Below the pieces are notes generated by a model that was given only the letters and a program-made list of their open reading frames with translations, had not been told where the DNA came from and made no database searches. The position numbers and the translations under genes are program-made. A DNA stretch of 64,000 bases, from the NCBI GenBank assembly GCA_037127255.1, contig JBANSL010000013.1:3412188-3476187 (forward strand), given 5' to 3'. This stretch comes from Persicaria tinctoria (Eukaryota > Streptophyta > Magnoliopsida > Caryophyllales > Polygonaceae). The first letter of the stretch is position 1. The number at the start of each line of letters is the position of its first letter. Of the stretch, positions 41,640 through 51,588 are shown one piece after another.

Positions 41640-44324
41640 TCATCTGTAGTACGCCATATGTCTGGATGATCTGAAAGGTGAGGAGTTGAATGGAGAACTT
41701 TTCTTGGCCTGTAAGTTGGATACTATCGGTTTGATCTTCTTCTTTACCATCTTCGTCTCTGCCCGAAGCCAAGACTCAACCACGGAAAGTAAATTTGTGG
41801 TGCTTTTGAGTTCGGTCAGTGCAGATAGCTTCTCTTTTCTTCAAAGCTCGCCTTCTTGGATGTAGCTCCTCTGTAATCAATTATTGACTATTACTCAATC
41901 TGACACGAGAAATCCTAGGATGAATGGAGCCTCAAGGTTTATTCATAAAATAAACATGAAAATATGAGCAAGTCTATGGATATGATGATTTGCAGTGAAG
42001 TGAGTTACCAAAAGAAATTGTAAGGAACCATCATGGAAGTGAGAGCTCAAAGTGACAAGTTACCTCATCTCACTCTTTCTTGAAGAAGTAGAGTAAATCC
42101 ATCCTTGCCACAACATCAAGGTCAACTGTAACCTCGTCTAGCAAAAGAACCTACAATATCCAATATATTTTCGGTTGATTACTATATGGCAAAGCAGAGA
42201 TTGCAAGTAATCTAACAACTTAAAGCAGCCGGATCTGTGGAGCAGATTGTAAACCTACATTGATGCTGCTTTACCCATGGCAGTATGAATGAGCAAGAGA
42301 TTCTATGCATCTTTATTTGGCATAAAACAGTATTTTTTGTTTTTACTTTGTAAAATCAATTATTTCCATTTCCTTCACTAATAACGAAGTTTTGGAAAGG
42401 ATCAAGGCCTTGTCATGAATGAGCAAGAGAATATCAATCATCTGGTGTCGGTCAGATAAAATTACAAAAGGTAAGACTTTCCAGGTAAGGTAAGGTAAGG
42501 TCAAGTGAGAAGAAGCAATTCAGGTCAGAAAACGCGATTCAGAACTAGCCAGCACCATCACTCATAATTTTCTCAAAAACTAAAAAAAAATTAGCTGGTT
42601 AGCCTGGTTTTATAGATTTACATAAACGATAAATACCTTAAAAGGATTAAGAAGACCCAAGCAGATTTGTACTCGTCTTCGCTGCCCATCTGATACCTTA
42701 TGCATTTGCCATTGGAGATCAATATCAAGCAATTGGATCAAGTCATCCCTTCTATCAGGATCAGATCCTTCAACTGTAGATGAACGTTGTCATCAGTAAC
42801 AGTTTCCAGAGAATAAGATCCAGAGTTACAAATTTTCATACAAAGAACACCACAAGTGTAGCCGTGTTATATGAGTCATCTTTCAACCTCAGAGTCACTA
42901 TGAGCTCCTTGTTTCACAAGAAAGAATTAGTACCTCCAAGGATCATCTGCTCAGCGGAGATATCTCCTTGAAGAGGCACTTCCCCTTCCCCCTAAAGTAT
43001 TACACGAAGATACAAGTCAAAGACTATATTGGCAAGCAACAAAGTGGTTGAATACAAGGAATAAACCATACACGACAAACCCCTTCTTTGCCACCTGTAT
43101 TTCCAGTACATTATCAATGAACAACAGATAATGATGAACCCTTACATGCCAATATGAACTATGACTCTGTGGTAGTGTAATTGCAGCCCATAAAGGCACC
43201 CAAACAAGCACTAAACCAGAAGTTTTGAAACTATGCCCTTACACTAACATTATAAGCTAAAAGATAACATCATTTGAAAGCTCTATAATACTTGACTGTT
43301 TCCTTCACATATAGCTAGGCATTGATAAGAACCTGGTACAGGCACCATTACATTACCAACCCACAGGGTGTCAAATGCATAATATAGGCACTCTACTTCT
43401 CCTTATAAATAACCAACACCTAATTTTTAATCAATTTGGGATCAAAATCAACAAACTGTTGCTTTCAATACGACTTTCCAAAGGAACCTACTGTCTGACC
43501 ATTTATTGCAAGCTCTTAAGGCAGGAAACGAACAGGCGAACATAAAAGACTTGCACATCTACTTGGATCTACATACTTAAGAGATCCTAATGCTTTACTC
43601 CAAAAGGAATCAAATTACTCAACAAATCAAAGAACTTACAGAGGAACCGACAGTTTTAGTTCAAGATTCTCCCAGATATGACAACTCACCACTGCAAATC
43701 AGTTGTGTATCGTGGAAAGCGGAGCAGTTTAGCACCCTCACAACATCCCTCCCTCCAACCATATGTTTTCCTGCCAAAATCTTCAGGTCTGAAAGTATGC
43801 AGTGAAAAAAAAATGCAGTGAAAAGGAAGCAAGTCTGAAAGTATGAATCCACTTTATTACTAAGCAGTGAGCAACATTTTGGCTTAAATCAAATGACTAT
43901 CATCCTGAGATTAGAGCAGACCATATTTGCTTCGTATTTCTTGCGAAGCAAATCCAGAGGCCTGATTCATCGAATAATGTTTCCAAATGCCAGCAATTCA
44001 CTATTCCATACCAAATTTCATCGATGAAGCAAAAAATAAAAACTATTTCACCTATGAAATTGATCGATCAAGCCACAAAAATGATCATGGAAAAATGAAA
44101 GCATCACAGGAGAAAGCAGAGAAAAAATTCAAATTCCTGGACGAAAAAGGAAAAGTAGGGAATTATAGTTCACCAGATCCATTAGCTCCGACTAGTAGAC
44201 AGCGAGAACCAGGGGGACGTCGAGCTAGGTTGAAGTCGGCGAAGAGCGGCGGCTGGCCATCGTAAGTGAACCGCATAGCTCGAACGTTTACAGAGCTTTT
44301 CGCATACCCTTCCATCTCCACCAT
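41640..44324 (-). pseudogene. ABC transporter I family ATPase pseudogene (ABCI20/21-like)
   Basis: Non-intrinsic soluble ABC ATPase. Exon 1 (44174-44324) starts at ATG 44324 and reads MRFTYDGQPPLFADFNL and CLLVGANGSG (Walker A up to the splice). Exon 2 (about 43640-43789) reads [19 protein letters not shown] and [17 protein letters not shown]. Exon 3 (42934-42991) reads GEVPLQGDISAEQMILG. Exon 4 (42637-42773) reads [20 protein letters not shown] and [11 protein letters not shown] (signature). Exon 5 (42064-42150) reads VLLLDEVTVDLDVVARMDLL (Walker B). The last exon (41640 to about 41884) ends [17 protein letters not shown] codons at 43661-43663, 42070-42072 and 41841-41843 interrupt it. The exon expected to carry the H-loop region is absent, and the start of exon 2 no longer supplies the Walker A lysine. 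Clearly non-functional. Confidence 0.88.
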
Positions 44325-44453
44325 TTCCGTCTGTTAGTCTCAGTTGCCGGTAGCACTGGCGATGACGATGGCGGTTCGCCGTCGGTGTGCTCTTAACAAA
44401 GGCCTTTTGCGGGGTTGGTGACTTGGTACGGGAGGGAGAGAGAAATAAGATCA

Positions 44454-44870
44454 AAACGGCGTCGTTTTAACAATTGGGCTCGATCCCACGTGTCTCTAAT
44501 CTTGGTTCTTCCACGTCATCAGTTTGCAATTTGACAAACAACGACGTCGTTTTATAACGATGGCTTAAATGAAAACTAACTAAAATAGAAGGTTGTTAAG
44601 TGTAAATAGACCAAAGTGCTAAACAACGATCCTCCTCAACTTCGCCGACGTCGTTTTTAAGGTTTCAAAATCCCCAATTCCAGTTCCAATGGGATGAATC
44701 TGTAGACGACTAAACCATTTGTTTCCTCTCTCCGTTGGTAAGTTTTGTTTGGTTTTGGGCATTAATTTCTTTGCATCTTATTGGTTTTGTTTAATTAACT
44801 CCAATGTAAACTTGCAGATGACTCCTGAATCCCTGATTGATTGATGATTGTTTGAGCAACTGTTTCCCAT
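44454..44870. promoter_or_regulatory. Divergent intergenic region with repeated GACGTCGTTTT-type motif
   Basis: Between the ABCI pseudogene (minus) and an RFL pseudogene (plus), the motif occurs three times: AAACGGCGTCGTTTTAA (about 44455), CAACGACGTCGTTTTATAA (about 44539) and GCCGACGTCGTTTTTAA (about 44645). A G-box-like CCACGTG lies at about 44487. This looks like shared promoter sequence. Function is inferred from position only. Confidence 0.45.
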
Positions 44871-44871
44871 C

Positions 44872-45432
44872 ATGGCGAGGATCAATCTTTGTGCAGTAAT
44901 GTGCTTGCGAGGTAACATAAGAAAGATCTGTTCTTCATGTGTTTCTCATGATGGCACAAAGGGCGAGCTTGCCAAATTCCTACAAGTCGATTGTAAATCG
45001 GGCAAAATTGATGCGAGTGACGCCCATTACTACTTCGATTACATGCTTTCCATGAGACCCTCGCCTCCAATTTCATCTTTCAATCCACTGTTGGGGGCTC
45101 TCGTCACGTGCAAGCAGTTCTCTCTCGTTGTTTCTTTCTACAAGAAATTGGCTCTTTCCGGGGTTCTTGGGTCCAGATCGAATTTCTTCGTCTTGAATAT
45201 TTTGCTCAACTGCTATGGTAGAATGAAGTTGGGGGGTGCTGCATTTTCTGCATTTGGCCTCATTTTGAAGAATGGTTATCGCCCGGATACTGTTACTTTT
45301 AGTTCGTTGGTCAGAGGGTTGTGTTTTGAGGAGAAAGTGGTTGAAGCTGTTGTTTTGTTTTCAAAGATGATCCGGTTGGGCTACCCTCGTAATGTAGTTA
45401 CTTATACCACGGTGACCACATGCTTCGTATGA
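44872..45432 (+). pseudogene. RFL-type PPR gene, 5' part, truncated
   Basis: ATG 44872 (MARINLCAVM) opens a frame with the family lead-in (LAKFLQVDCKSGKIDASDAH, MLSMRPSPP) and the first PPR motifs (LLGALVTCKQFSLV, VLNILLNCYGRMKLG, TVTFSSLVRGLCFE, NVVTYTTV). At about 45413 it jumps to a copy of an earlier part of another RFL gene and stops at 45430-45432. It is more divergent from the intact genes than they are from each other and resembles the 63.0 kb copy in its VRGLCFEEKVVEA segment. Confidence 0.8.
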
Positions 45433-45788
45433 GACCTTCGCTCCCACTTTCCTGTTTCAGCACGCTGTTGGGTACTCTAGTTAAATGTAAGCATTTTCCC
45501 ATGGCCATATCTTTCTACAAGACATTGGATGTTTCAGGTGTCCTTGGGTCGAGATCGGATTCAAGACCAACAATGAAGGAAGTAGCAATGGCATTGGAGA
45601 TGTTGAACAAATCCCCTGCTCAAGCATCTACATGGTACCAACATGCTTTCCCAGTCCGAGATGAAGGATTTGCTGAGAATGTGGTGACTGTGGCAACTGA
45701 TGCGGAGTTCATGTCAAACCCACTTCCTGCAGGCACTGCCAGTCCTCTATACAATGATGTGCAGTCTCTTCTACCTGATACCATATGA
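45413..45788 (+). pseudogene. Chimeric ORF: RFL fragment joined to a kinase C-terminal tail
   Basis: From about 45413 the sequence copies the intact RFL gene at about 47720-47867 (MLRMRPSLPLSCFSTLLG, then VSGVLGSRSD). At about 45559 it changes abruptly to RPTMKEVAMALEMLNKSP, which looks like subdomain XI and tail of a receptor-like protein kinase (RPTMKEV is typical). It ends at a stop at 45786-45788. The ORF is out of frame with the upstream PPR part. A rearrangement product. The kinase identity rests on one motif. Confidence 0.65.
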
Positions 45789-46396
45789 TTTTTTATTATC
45801 CGGAAGAACATCGTCAATGTTTTCTTCAAACATATTCTGTATACTGTTCTGTATACTGATATAATACCAGTTCTGCTATTATCTAGATAATGGTAGGGTA
45901 CAACAGTTGAGTTCGGGTTTGTAATAAATGTCTATGTGTTGACTTCTTTAATCTTGATCTTCGTGTTAGAAGCTGGAGTTTTGTATATTGATTTGCTTTC
46001 CATTTTGCTCTATAATATGATGCTTGCTAAATCTTGTGCACATGATAGTATTAGCCTGAAATTTACCGAGTCTATGCCATACATCTTTGGGTGATTCGTT
46101 TTTTAATTGCACAAAAAAGAGTCAGCATATATATTTACTCCATGTTAGTATGCTTTAAAGTAATACGATCTCATCTGAAATAACACCCGAGTTTTTCCCC
46201 AGGAAGGTGAATTTGAAGCATACATCAGCAACAAGAAGACAACGCGTGCTTTAGGCTCCAGGAAAGCTTAGTGAGCTTTCAAACACTATAAATCCAGTGT
46301 CATCTCCCTCCACTTCCAAATGACCCTAATTTTGCCAAGCTAACTTCTGGTCTCAAAGGTTCAGGTGGAAATTCGAGAGATGGCAGTGATCCGATT
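45789..46396. other. No gene recognised; likely 3' flank of the kinase fragment
   Basis: AT-rich sequence without recognisable exons. Confidence 0.35.
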
Positions 46397-46485
46397 CATA
46401 GACTCTTCCACTGAAAGGCGTTGGCTCTCCCTATGCAACTGCAGTGGGTAAATCAACTTCCTGCAGTTGAAGTTGTAAGCAAGTA
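46397..46485 (-). repeat. Inverted copy of the 40720-40805 repeat
   Basis: The complement of this stretch (for example CTTGCTTACAACTTCAACTG) matches 40720-40805 over about 85 bp with several differences. It appears derived from RFL 3' flanks. Confidence 0.7.
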
Positions 46486-46514
46486 CATGTTTACCCAGTT
46501 TGGATCCCCGTAAC

Positions 46515-46850
46515 ACTTTGTATGTTACACTCAGTGTTACACCTCATTATTTCGGTTATAAATTAACATTAAACAAATTAAAAATTATATTTATACTCTA
46601 TGCACTTATATTAACATGTTTATAAATTTTTATTATTAAAATATATGTTTTAGTAAGATAAAAAAATATTTTCCAAAATAATCAATCTTTTAATTATTTA
46701 TAATTTTTAATAACATTTTTTCATAATAAAATTTTACAAATATGTTAATATAAGTTTATAGAATATAAATATAATTTTTATAAATTATTTTAATGTAAAT
46801 TTATAGCCGAAATAATTAAGTGTAACACCGAGTGTTACAATGGATCTACA
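46515..46850. mobile_element. AT-rich MITE with long inverted termini
   Basis: ACACTCAGTGTTACAC and CTCATTATTTCGGTTATAAAT at the left mirror the complement of GCCGAAATAATTAAGTGTAAC and ACCGAGTGTTAC at the right. Inverted homology continues through most of the element. TGGATC lies on both sides (46501-46506, 46840s) and may be the target duplication. No coding capacity. Confidence 0.7.
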
Positions 46851-46882
46851 CTGATGTTTACCTGACATGAGACGAGTACGTG

Positions 46883-47040
46883 AGAATTGTATTGCAAAGG
46901 GAACCTTGATTTTTTCACCCAATTTATCAGTTTCCGAAACTAAACATGGATTTTCCACTGATCTCGTGTTAGAAGTACTAAATAGATGTCACTCGTATCA
47001 GGTAAACATGAGCTTGCTGACAACTTCAATTGCAGGAGCA
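46883..47040 (+). repeat. RFL 3'-flank remnant
   Basis: AGTACTAAATAGATGTCACTC and the following CAGGTAAACATGAGCTTGC with CTTCAATTGCAGGAG align with the flank downstream of the intact RFL gene (about 50155-50235). No PPR coding sequence precedes it. Confidence 0.6.
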
Positions 47041-47394
47041 AAATTGAAATATTCATTGTCTCGAGAAAAGACTTAACCATGATAATCAAGATTTCGAAGA
47101 ACAACGTGGTGAGATGTACGAGAAAAATTATACGTACGTAGTATATTAGTAGAAAATTGATATGTCAAATAATTTATTTAAGACATCAAATTCGATAAAA
47201 AAATATTATGAGAAAACTCGAACACTCTCCGGAAAAAGCACTTGATTATTTTTCAAAATACTTGGACAGTTTCGCCAAATTTATTATTTTATTTATGTTT
47301 TGGATTAATTTGAAAAAAAAAATTGAAATAAAACATTAATTTTCTTGTGGCAACCCATGCCTCCCTCCAATCGTCTCTTTTCAGGTTGTGAATC
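47041..47394. other. AT-rich spacer, upstream region of the RFL gene
   Basis: Upstream sequence of the 47.6 kb RFL gene, which must contain its promoter. No element is recognised with confidence. Confidence 0.35.
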
Positions 47395-47585
47395 TTGAAA
47401 AACTTTTGTAGTTTTCTCCCCAATTTCGCAGATTCACCAAACCCTAACGCTAATCCTCCAATCTCATTCGCCAGCAGCTCAACCGCAGTTCAAGCAGGTG
47501 AATCTCCAATCTTCCTCTCTTGTTCGATTTCAGATTCCATCTTCCTCCCTTACGCTCTTTCTCCCTCTGTCGCAGGCAACGCAGA
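47395..47585 (+). promoter_or_regulatory. RFL leader with probable 5' UTR intron
   Basis: The conserved block CCAAACCCTAACGCTAATCC begins the leader. CAAGCAG|GTGAATCTCC at 47497/47498 and CTGTCGCAG|GCAACGCAG at 47575/47576 look like donor and acceptor of a 78-bp intron that would bring the leader to ten bases before the ATG. The same arrangement is seen at 59.2-59.5 kb. Confidence 0.55.
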
Positions 47586-49811
47586 ATGTCCTCTACCGCT
47601 AACATCAGAAAGCTCTCTTCGTTTGTCTCCCACAATGGTCGAATGAGCCCACTTGAAAGATTCCTAACAATTGACTGCAAATCTGGCAAAATTGACATTA
47701 GTGATGCCCGTTACTTCTTCGACCACATGCTTCGTATGAGACCTTCGCTCCCACTTTCCTGTTTCAGCACGCTGTTGGGTGCTCTAGTTAAATGTAAGCA
47801 TTTTCCCATGGCCGTATCTTTCTACAAGACATTGGACGTTTCGGGTGTCCTTGGGTCGAGATCGGATTTCGTCATCTTGAATATTTTGCTCAACTGCTAC
47901 TCTAGAATGAGATTAGAAAAGGCTGCATTCTCTGCTTTTGGGCTTCTGTTGAAGAATGGCTATCGTCCGAGTATTGTTACTTTTAATTCGTTGCTCAAAG
48001 GGTTGTGTTTGGAGGGGCAAATGGTTGAAGCACTTGGTTTGTTTGGGAAGATGATTCAGTTGGCCTGCACTCCTGATGTTGTTACTTATACTACTATAAT
48101 CGATGGTTTGTGCAAGACTGGGAATGCCGCTACAGCCCTTGAGTTACATCGATCTTTAGTTCATGGTAAGGTGGGTACTCCCAAGGAGAATTCTAAGCCA
48201 AATATGATCTGTTATGATTTGATTGATGGACGAACGGTAGAGTGGCCTACATTTGTTACAAAAGAAACAAATGTGAGCATTTCTCCAAATGTTGTTTCGT
48301 ACAGTTGTTTGATTGATGGGTTGTGTCGTTTGGGGATGGAAGAAGATGCTAAGTCTCTCCTTGTCGAAATGACAGACCGTGGTGTTCATCCTGATGTGGT
48401 GACTTTTAGCATTATGATTAATTCACTTTGCAAGCAAGGCAAAGTAGACCAAGCAATGGAGGTTTTGCAGACAATGATATTGAGAGGTGAGTCCCCTAAC
48501 ATTGTTTCCTATAACACAATTATTGACGGTTACTGCAGAATTGGAAAGATAGAAGAAGCTGTACGTGTGCACAAAGATATGCAGTGCATGGGAATATTTG
48601 CAGACAATGTGACTTTAACCACCTTGCTCAAAGGTCTTTTTCATATGAAGAAAGTTGACGATGCTATGAGTTTATTCACCAACATGAAAAAGATGGATGC
48701 AAATGGTTCTTGTCGACCAAATCAATTTACTTATGCTACTCTGATTGACGGGCTATGCGAAGAAGGGGATGTAGGTAAAGCTCAAGAGCTTTTCTTGGAA
48801 ATGAAGGGTAGCGGTTTAACTCCGAATGTCATTGTTTATGGTTCTCTCATCGATGGGCTGTGTAAACAAGGGCAGATAAGTAGGGCTAAAGAGCTCTTCT
48901 CAGAAATGCAGTCTAGTGGTGTTACCCCAAATGTTGTTGTATATAACTGCTTGATCAACGGATTGTGTAAAGAAGGCCACTTATATGAGGCTGAAGACCT
49001 TTTCTCGGAAATGAAGAGTAGTGGTGTTTCTCCCGATGTCTTTAGCTATAATTCTTTGCTTGATACGCTTTACCTCTCTGGAAAAGACGAGGACGCAAAA
49101 ATAGTCTTGGCGAATATGGATGGAGATGGTATTTTGCCAGATGCAGTGACATTCACTATTATAATTAATAATCTTTGCAAGAAAGGGAGCATCGAACAAG
49201 CAATAAAAGTGTTGGAGTTGATGACCCGAAGGAATGAACTTCCTAACTTGGTCACTTATAATTGTCTGATCAAAGGCCTTTGTTTAGAAGGAAGGATTGG
49301 TGATGCACGAGATGTGTTTTCGTTGATGGAAAGTTATGGCTTCAAGTGTGATGTGGTGACGTATAGCACGCTCATAGATGGGTATTGCAAAGCAGGGATG
49401 TTGGAGGAAGCACATGATTTGTTTCATGAGATGGAAGCCAATGGTTGTTCCCCTAGTGTCATTACTTTTAACACGTTGATAAATGGGTATTGCAAGTCAG
49501 GGATGCTTGAGAAAGCAAGCGATTTGCTTCTTGAAATGGAAGCCAAAGGTTGCTCCCCTAATATCATTACTTTTACTACATTGATAGATGGCTATGCCCG
49601 TCGGAAAGAATGTGCAAGGATTATAGAGCTTCTACAAAAAATGCACAAGATGAAGATTTTACCCAACTTGTGCACAATTTCCATTGTAGGCGAATGTATC
49701 GACATGGAAAATTGTCAAAGTTTGATAAACTCCCTCCCCGATTTCTCTTCATTTGGGAACCCAATCAAGGAACGCGTTGAAGCCCTACGTGAGTTTGCTT
49801 TTTCATTTTGA
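47586..49811 (+). CDS. Restorer-of-fertility-like PPR protein (intact)
   Basis: P-class PPR protein, 741 residues from MSSTANIRKLSS. I preferred this start to the one 22 codons upstream (47520) because a splice acceptor lies between them and all paralogs align from MSS. After about 55 residues (RFLTIDCKSGKIDISDARYF, MLRMRPSLP) come about 17 motifs of about 35 residues, for example VVTYTTIIDGLCKTGN, VVTFSIMINSLCKQGK and VIVYGSLIDGLCKQGQ. The fourth is enlarged (VGTPKENSK) and followed by a shortened degenerate repeat (CYDLIDGRTVEWPTFVT). The tail is ENCQSLINSLPDFSSFGNP. RFL proteins bind mitochondrial RNAs and can restore male fertility; the target here is unknown. The N-terminus is compatible with an organelle transit peptide. 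An alternative end is possible because GTGAGT at the last codons may be a splice donor. Confidence 0.92.
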   Translation: MSSTANIRKLSSFVSHNGRMSPLERFLTIDCKSGKIDISDARYFFDHMLRMRPSLPLSCFSTLLGALVKCKHFPMAVSFYKTLDVSGVLGSRSDFVILNILLNCYSRMRLEKAAFSAFGLLLKNGYRPSIVTFNSLLKGLCLEGQMVEALGLFGKMIQLACTPDVVTYTTIIDGLCKTGNAATALELHRSLVHGKVGTPKENSKPNMICYDLIDGRTVEWPTFVTKETNVSISPNVVSYSCLIDGLCRLGMEEDAKSLLVEMTDRGVHPDVVTFSIMINSLCKQGKVDQAMEVLQTMILRGESPNIVSYNTIIDGYCRIGKIEEAVRVHKDMQCMGIFADNVTLTTLLKGLFHMKKVDDAMSLFTNMKKMDANGSCRPNQFTYATLIDGLCEEGDVGKAQELFLEMKGSGLTPNVIVYGSLIDGLCKQGQISRAKELFSEMQSSGVTPNVVVYNCLINGLCKEGHLYEAEDLFSEMKSSGVSPDVFSYNSLLDTLYLSGKDEDAKIVLANMDGDGILPDAVTFTIIINNLCKKGSIEQAIKVLELMTRRNELPNLVTYNCLIKGLCLEGRIGDARDVFSLMESYGFKCDVVTYSTLIDGYCKAGMLEEAHDLFHEMEANGCSPSVITFNTLINGYCKSGMLEKASDLLLEMEAKGCSPNIITFTTLIDGYARRKECARIIELLQKMHKMKILPNLCTISIVGECIDMENCQSLINSLPDFSSFGNPIKERVEALREFAFSF

Positions 49812-49906
49812 TCTATTTATGTTCTTAACTGTCGAACTCTGATGCTTTTTTTAGCACTATGTGGTATTAGATGTGTTATATATTTGCATTCATTTTTTCT
49901 CCTTGG

Positions 49907-50091
49907 AGGTTTGAACTCTGAAAAAAAAGAATCAGAAGCTAGATGGATCATCTAGAAAGATCTAATGACTGATTCCGAAGATGGCGTTTTCTTCTTCAGG
50001 TTTGAACTCTGAAAAAAAGAATCAAAAGCTAGATGGATCATCTAGAAAGATCTAATGACTGATTCCGAAGATGGTGTTTTCTTCTTCAGGT
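49907..50091 (+). repeat. Tandem duplication in the RFL 3' region
   Basis: A unit of about 92 bp starting GGTTTGAACTCTGAAAAAAA and ending GTTTTCTTCTTCA is present twice (49907-49999 and 50000-50091) with three or four differences. The 59.5 kb paralog has a single copy. It contains the putative acceptor of the 3' intron. Confidence 0.8.
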
Positions 50092-50154
50092 TTGAAAAGT
50101 ATTAAGTGTAATCAAATTCATGAAATTCCATTTATTCATATGGCTTCTTACTTT

Positions 50155-50360
50155 CAAAAGTACTAAACAGATGTCACTTGTCTCATATCAGTTAAGCAAG
50201 CCTGGACTTACACATTCAACTTCGGGAAGTCTATCATCCACGGGATCTTGCTGCAACATCTTCTTCACAAGATCTTTTCCATTGTTGGAGAAACAAGCAA
50301 ATCTCAATAGGAACTCTTGTTGTGGTCAAAGATGTATGGTTTCTGTTTCAATTGTTTAAA
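50155..50360. repeat. 3'-flank block shared with the 61.8 kb paralog, open on the minus strand
   Basis: This block is about 90% identical to 62155-62365. On the minus strand both copies keep a frame QQEFLLRF.CFSNN.KDLVKK that stops at the same place (GLLN). I do not recognise the product. Shared ancestry of the duplicated flanks is enough to explain it, so coding status is open. Confidence 0.5.
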
Positions 50361-51157
50361 TATCACCTCCTATGTATGTCAGCTACTGAATAAACATCTC
50401 AACTTCGGTTGTTGGGCTTGAGATCCATGGATTTAACATTTTTACACTGCAATTCGGTTTTTGAATCCAAATCAGGAGCTCTTGGTAACATTAAACTTCC
50501 TTCTAAAGCGACTTTGATTCTACTGATGATGGAAAGGTATGATAACTGAAATCGGCATTATTGATCAAGCAAGGAAACTATCTTTGAATTTTCTTTCAAA
50601 ATATTCAAGTTTTCTAAAATAAGTACTACAATATTCAAGCTTTCAAACTAATTTCAAAAATATTTAAAGATTTCAGCTTTTTGCTTTAGGATTTTCAAAA
50701 GGTACCCGTACTTTATACTAAATTACAAACTTGGTCTTAACTTTTTAGTTTTCGACAATAATACTCAAGATGCAATATAGGATACTTATAAATGACTTTT
50801 GGTAGTACTAACTACCATAATCTACTAACTAAATTATGAATAATAAGTTTTCTGTGGTTTTAAGCCCACCACGCTCTGCAACTAAAACTTCAAAGCTAAA
50901 GAGGTTTGACCCATACCTGAACGTAGTTACTCTGGACCACCGGCGTTCCTTAGCTTCCGGCTTTCTAGAGGTGGCTAACCTTCAACCAGGCCTCCCTTAG
51001 TCCAGATTGAGCACAGATCTGTTTCGTTTCCTACCTCAGACTGTAGTCTCTAACTTTTTGTTTTGATTTTGAAAGGGTGAAGGGATTTGAATCAAGAAAA
51101 CAAAGTATTCAGAACATAGTGTTCAATTAAGCAGCTTTCCCTTTCTTAAAAACAAAC
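50361..51157. other. Spacer, partly leader of the pararetrovirus copy
   Basis: No gene recognised. The part from about 50860 rightward resembles a structured non-coding leader and may belong to the pararetrovirus, but its left end is not defined by any repeat I can see. Confidence 0.35.
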
Positions 51158-51163
51158 TTTATT
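51158..51163 (-). terminator. Pararetrovirus poly(A) signal
   Basis: AATAAA on the minus strand about 235 bp after the TATA box. This spacing matches the terminally redundant pregenomic RNA of this family. Confidence 0.55.
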
Positions 51164-51397
51164 GAATCTGGGAAATATTACAACACACAAGCACTCTTAA
51201 CTTAAAAATTAAACACACTTAACACTCATATCAGAAGATCCATTGAAAGGTTTTGAACTTTAGAGTGATGGAAACACCAATCTACTCAAATTCAAAACGT
51301 TTCTACTTCTCTTTCTGATTTACAAACTCTCTTCTCTCTTCTCCTATGGTTTTTCTCTCTCTCTGGAATTGTGTGTTGAGAAGTTGGATAATAGCTC

Positions 51398-51405
51398 TAT
51401 TTATA
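51398..51405 (-). promoter_or_regulatory. Pararetrovirus TATA box
   Basis: The complement reads CTCTATAAATAGAGC, a strong TATA element of the caulimovirid pregenomic promoter type, downstream of the last ORF and about 235 bp before the poly(A) signal. Confidence 0.7.
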
Positions 51406-51588
51406 GAGCTGAGTAAAGAGCATTGGATGCCTTCCAACGTCTCTTTTACAAATGGCCGACAGATGGGCCCCTACGCACTCAGAAAATAATAAAAGCACAA
51501 AGTGCTGACATAACTCACATGATGAATAGTAAAAGCAAACAGTAAAAGCAAAGGTACAATAATTGTGCTTGGTGGATGATGATGGCTG

